Assembly (NCBI GenBank): GCA_002304345.1 | Contig: NEUU01000016.1 | Location: 1 to 64,000, forward strand | Reading direction: 5' to 3' | DNA length: 64,000 nt | Source of the DNA: Verrucomicrobia bacterium Tous-C9LFEB | Lineage (GTDB): Bacteria > Verrucomicrobiota > Verrucomicrobiia > Methylacidiphilales > UBA1321 | Part shown: one piece after another, positions 62,063 to 64,000 of the stretch | Position numbering within the stretch: position 1 is the stretch's first letter | Layout of the letters: every line of letters starts with the position of its first letter | Translations under genes and position numbers: made by a program | Notes under the pieces: model-generated | Told to the model about the DNA's origin: nothing | Seen by the model: the letters and a program-made list of their open reading frames with translations, nothing else | The model's database searches: none

Positions 62063-63241
62063 ATGAAATCTTCCCGCCGCGCTCCCGCTCCCCGTCCTCC
62101 CGCCAATGCCGACATCTGGGTGATGGCCGGTCAATCGAACATGGAGGGCTGCGGTTATCGTCGCGAGGCGTTGAAACCGGATCGCCGCGTCTGGTGCTTC
62201 GATCTGCAAAATCGCTGGGGCATCGCGAAAGATCCGATGCACGATTTAATCAACAGCACCGCGCCGGTGGACTGGAATTACCGCAAGGCGGGCGCGCCTC
62301 CCGAGATCAAGGCGAAGGGGGACAAGGCGATTCGCAAATATTGGGTCGATATGAACGCCAACGTCGGCGCGGGTCTTGGCATCGCGTTCGGAGCGGCCTA
62401 CGCGCAAGCGACGAAACGGCCGGTGGGGCTAGTCGCCGCCGCGCATGGCGGAACGAGTCTGGAGGATTGGAATCCGAACCGGCTCGACCAAGGCTGGGAG
62501 AGTTTTTATGGCGCGATGATGGCGCGCATCCAACTCGCGGGCGGCAATCTGAAGGGTATCCTGTGGTATCAGGGAGAGTCGGACGCAAGCCCGGAACTCT
62601 CCACGACCTACGCCGCGCGATTCACGCAATGGGTGAAAGCGGTCCGCCGCGATACGGGCATTCCGAATCTGCCGGTGATCACCGTGCAACTCGGCGTGGT
62701 GACCGATTTCAATGGTTCGGTCGAAGGCTGGAACGCGATGCGCCAGATTCAGCTCGATCTGCCCCGCAAACTCGCGAACACGGCTGTCACTTCCGCGATT
62801 GATCTCCAGATCAACGACACCATCCACATCGATGCGCCCGGTCTCGCCCGACTGGGCCGCCGCATGGCGCGGCTCGCGCTCGGTCTGGTGACGAAGAAAA
62901 AGGCGCTGGCCGATGGCCCGCGGGTGGTGAAGGCGGTGGCTCACCTCAATGACCGCAACTTCGGCGAGACCGATCTGACGATTACCGGCGTGACCGGCGC
63001 TTGGCAACCGGCCCGTGGCATCCATGGTTTTTCCGTGCTCGATGCCGCCGGAAAACCGCACCCCACAATTGGCGTGACGACCGCCTTCCGTCACCCGCGC
63101 AAGCCCAACTCGATCGTCGTCCGCACCAATCTCCTCCCGAAACGCGGCGACCAGATCGCCTATGGCCAAGGCCTCTTCCCGATCTGCAACGCCGTGGACG
63201 AAGCGGATATGCCGCTGCCGGCGTTTCGAATCAAAATTTAG
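62063..63241 (+). CDS. Sialate O-acetylesterase-like carbohydrate esterase (SASA)
   Basis: A predicted deacetylase of sugar O-acetyl groups. VMAGQSNMEGCGY near residue 20 is the SGNH nucleophile block of the SASA family, with GILWYQGESDAS near 172 and a late DTIHIDAPGLARLGRRMARL with the catalytic His. No signal peptide is obvious, unlike many family members. It stands alone, so its substrate (sialic acid, rhamnogalacturonan or another sugar) cannot be read from context. Confidence 0.88.
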   Translation: MKSSRRAPAPRPPANADIWVMAGQSNMEGCGYRREALKPDRRVWCFDLQNRWGIAKDPMHDLINSTAPVDWNYRKAGAPPEIKAKGDKAIRKYWVDMNANVGAGLGIAFGAAYAQATKRPVGLVAAAHGGTSLEDWNPNRLDQGWESFYGAMMARIQLAGGNLKGILWYQGESDASPELSTTYAARFTQWVKAVRRDTGIPNLPVITVQLGVVTDFNGSVEGWNAMRQIQLDLPRKLANTAVTSAIDLQINDTIHIDAPGLARLGRRMARLALGLVTKKKALADGPRVVKAVAHLNDRNFGETDLTITGVTGAWQPARGIHGFSVLDAAGKPHPTIGVTTAFRHPRKPNSIVVRTNLLPKRGDQIAYGQGLFPICNAVDEADMPLPAFRIKI

Positions 63242-63319
63242 TTATAAGTAATTATATATTAATTACTTATATATAATTTGTTTTATTCTAATCTGCTCTA
63301 GGTCGGGTCCAGACAACAT

Positions 63320-63407
63320 CCGCCCTCAGCGAGGGCGGCTACATCCTGAGTTCCATCGAGGAGGTCACTCGTCGCGGTAGCGTTGTAGCCGGGCTCGCTG
63401 AGCCCGG
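63320..63407. repeat. 88-bp repeat element (CCGCCCTCAGCGAGGGCGGC family)
   Basis: Begins CCGCCCTCAGCGAGGGCGGC and ends GTAGCCGGGCTCGCTGAGCC plus CGG. It matches 39391-39478 over its whole length with few changes. It lies between convergent genes and contains no ORF. Confidence 0.82.
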
Positions 63408-63422
63408 ATGGGTCGGAAAGCC

Positions 63423-64000
63423 CTATCGCGGAATATATCCCGCCGCGATCTGCCACGCATTCCCCTGCTCGATATGCTCGATCAGGACCCGGCGCAGGCG
63501 GGTGTCGCGGGGCATCTCGGCGAGGTGGGCGGGGCGCTTCGGAATGTTGAAGATGAACGACCAGAAGCTGTCGTCGTTGGCGTTGTCCACGACAGCCGGT
63601 TGAAAGCGGTTTTGGAAATGGATGAGGTTGGATTCGGGCGGTAGGTAAAGCGCCAGTTGCCGGTCCATCATCCATGAGACGCAGATGAACGCCTTGTAGT
63701 TGTGCTCGGGAAAGTAGCGCGGGAAGAACTCGCGGGCCAAGGCGAAGGCGTGATCGCAATCCGCCGGAGTCAACGCGCCCTTGGCCGGGATGTGGACGCT
63801 GATGACCGGGTCGCCTGCTTGCAAAAGCGGTGTCGTGCCAGTCTTTTTCGGCAGGTGGCAAAAGGCGGGGAAGGAGATGATCTCGAATCCGAGTCGACCC
63901 AGCGGAACGAGTCGGCCCTGCGCATAGACCGAGGACCAGTTGATCAGGTCGAAACCCCAGACCCCGTGTTGCTCCCGGTAGCGGTGGAGCCAGCGTTCGA
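63423..64000 (-). CDS. GNAT-like acyltransferase, C-terminal part (cut by window edge)
   Basis: The minus-strand frame stays open to the window end, so the 5' part is missing. Visible residues include WGFDLINWSSVYAQGRLVPL, PVISVHIPAKGALTPADCDH, REFFPRYFPEHNYKAFICVS and WMMDRQLALYLPPESNLIHF. These resemble the GNAT-like C-terminal domain found in a family of bacterial acyltransferase-like proteins (DUF5596 type). The acyl donor and acceptor are unknown. It is convergent with the SASA gene. Confidence 0.6.
   Translation of the reverse strand, partial: ERWLHRYREQHGVWGFDLINWSSVYAQGRLVPLGRLGFEIISFPAFCHLPKKTGTTPLLQAGDPVISVHIPAKGALTPADCDHAFALAREFFPRYFPEHNYKAFICVSWMMDRQLALYLPPESNLIHFQNRFQPAVVDNANDDSFWSFIFNIPKRPAHLAEMPRDTRLRRVLIEHIEQGNAWQIAAGYIPR

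Overview
The window looks like chromosome from a member of the Verrucomicrobiota (PVC superphylum). The evidence is a PEP-CTERM protein, an H-X9-DG prepilin-like protein beside glycoside hydrolases, LpxK (so a Gram-negative with lipid A), a GPH-type sugar symporter, a SASA-type acetylesterase, and many intergenic palindromic repeats with a RAYT-type transposase remnant. The phylum is an inference; no rRNA is present. Most of the window is GC-rich, but about 1-16,690 is visibly less so, and 13,700-15,400 is AT-rich.

Region 1 (1-16,690) reads as the right end of a genomic island. It ends with a tyrosine recombinase pointing away from the 3' end of tRNA-Cys(GCA). The cargo is a carbohydrate-utilisation cluster: GH78 rhamnosidase-like, GH35 beta-galactosidase, an H-X9-DG pseudopilin, a PEP-CTERM protein, a large secreted clan-A glycosidase, a paralogue of the PEP-CTERM protein that lacks the sorting tail, and a LacI-type regulator. 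Operator-like palindromes with a TGAA-N4-TTCA core lie before at least four of these genes and suggest one LacI regulon. Next come a broken glycosidase gene, a Gfo/Idh/MocA dehydrogenase, an AraC regulator and an FRG-domain gene split by a frameshift. At the far left, a secreted-looking N-terminus is joined in frame to the catalytic end of a second integrase.

Region 2 (16,900-31,700) holds a MacAB-like ABC exporter, a GH113-like protein, a small lipoprotein, a YjdF-like protein overlapping a TPR membrane protein, a metallo-beta-lactamase-fold hydrolase, a GH1 glycosidase overlapping a diacylglycerol-glycosyltransferase-like gene, an FHA protein, a GT2 transferase and ThiH.

Region 3 (31,700-48,100) holds ThiS, an insertion bounded by a repeat of the thiS 3' end, a HEAT-repeat protein, the stress cluster rsmE-dnaJ-grpE overlapping an RsbU-like phosphatase, a second Gfo/Idh/MocA protein, a STAS protein, a large TPR protein, a soluble MCP-hemerythrin fusion, LarE, a MenG/UbiE methyltransferase and a GyrI-like protein.

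Region 4 (48,100-64,000) has a probable structured RNA, UvrA, envelope genes (LpxK, a GT4 transferase, an FAD-dependent mutase-like protein), a GPH symporter, another hydrolase, an overlapping Na/Pi cotransporter - beta-carbonic anhydrase - STAS operon, a SASA esterase and a GNAT-like acyltransferase cut by the window edge.

Intergenic DNA is filled with at least five families of inverted-repeat elements. The most unusual items are the LacI/PEP-CTERM glycan cluster on a tRNA-Cys island, the carbonic anhydrase-phosphate transporter-STAS operon, the chimeric integrase fragment, the candidate RNA at 48.17-48.30 kb and the repeat-bounded insertion after thiS.
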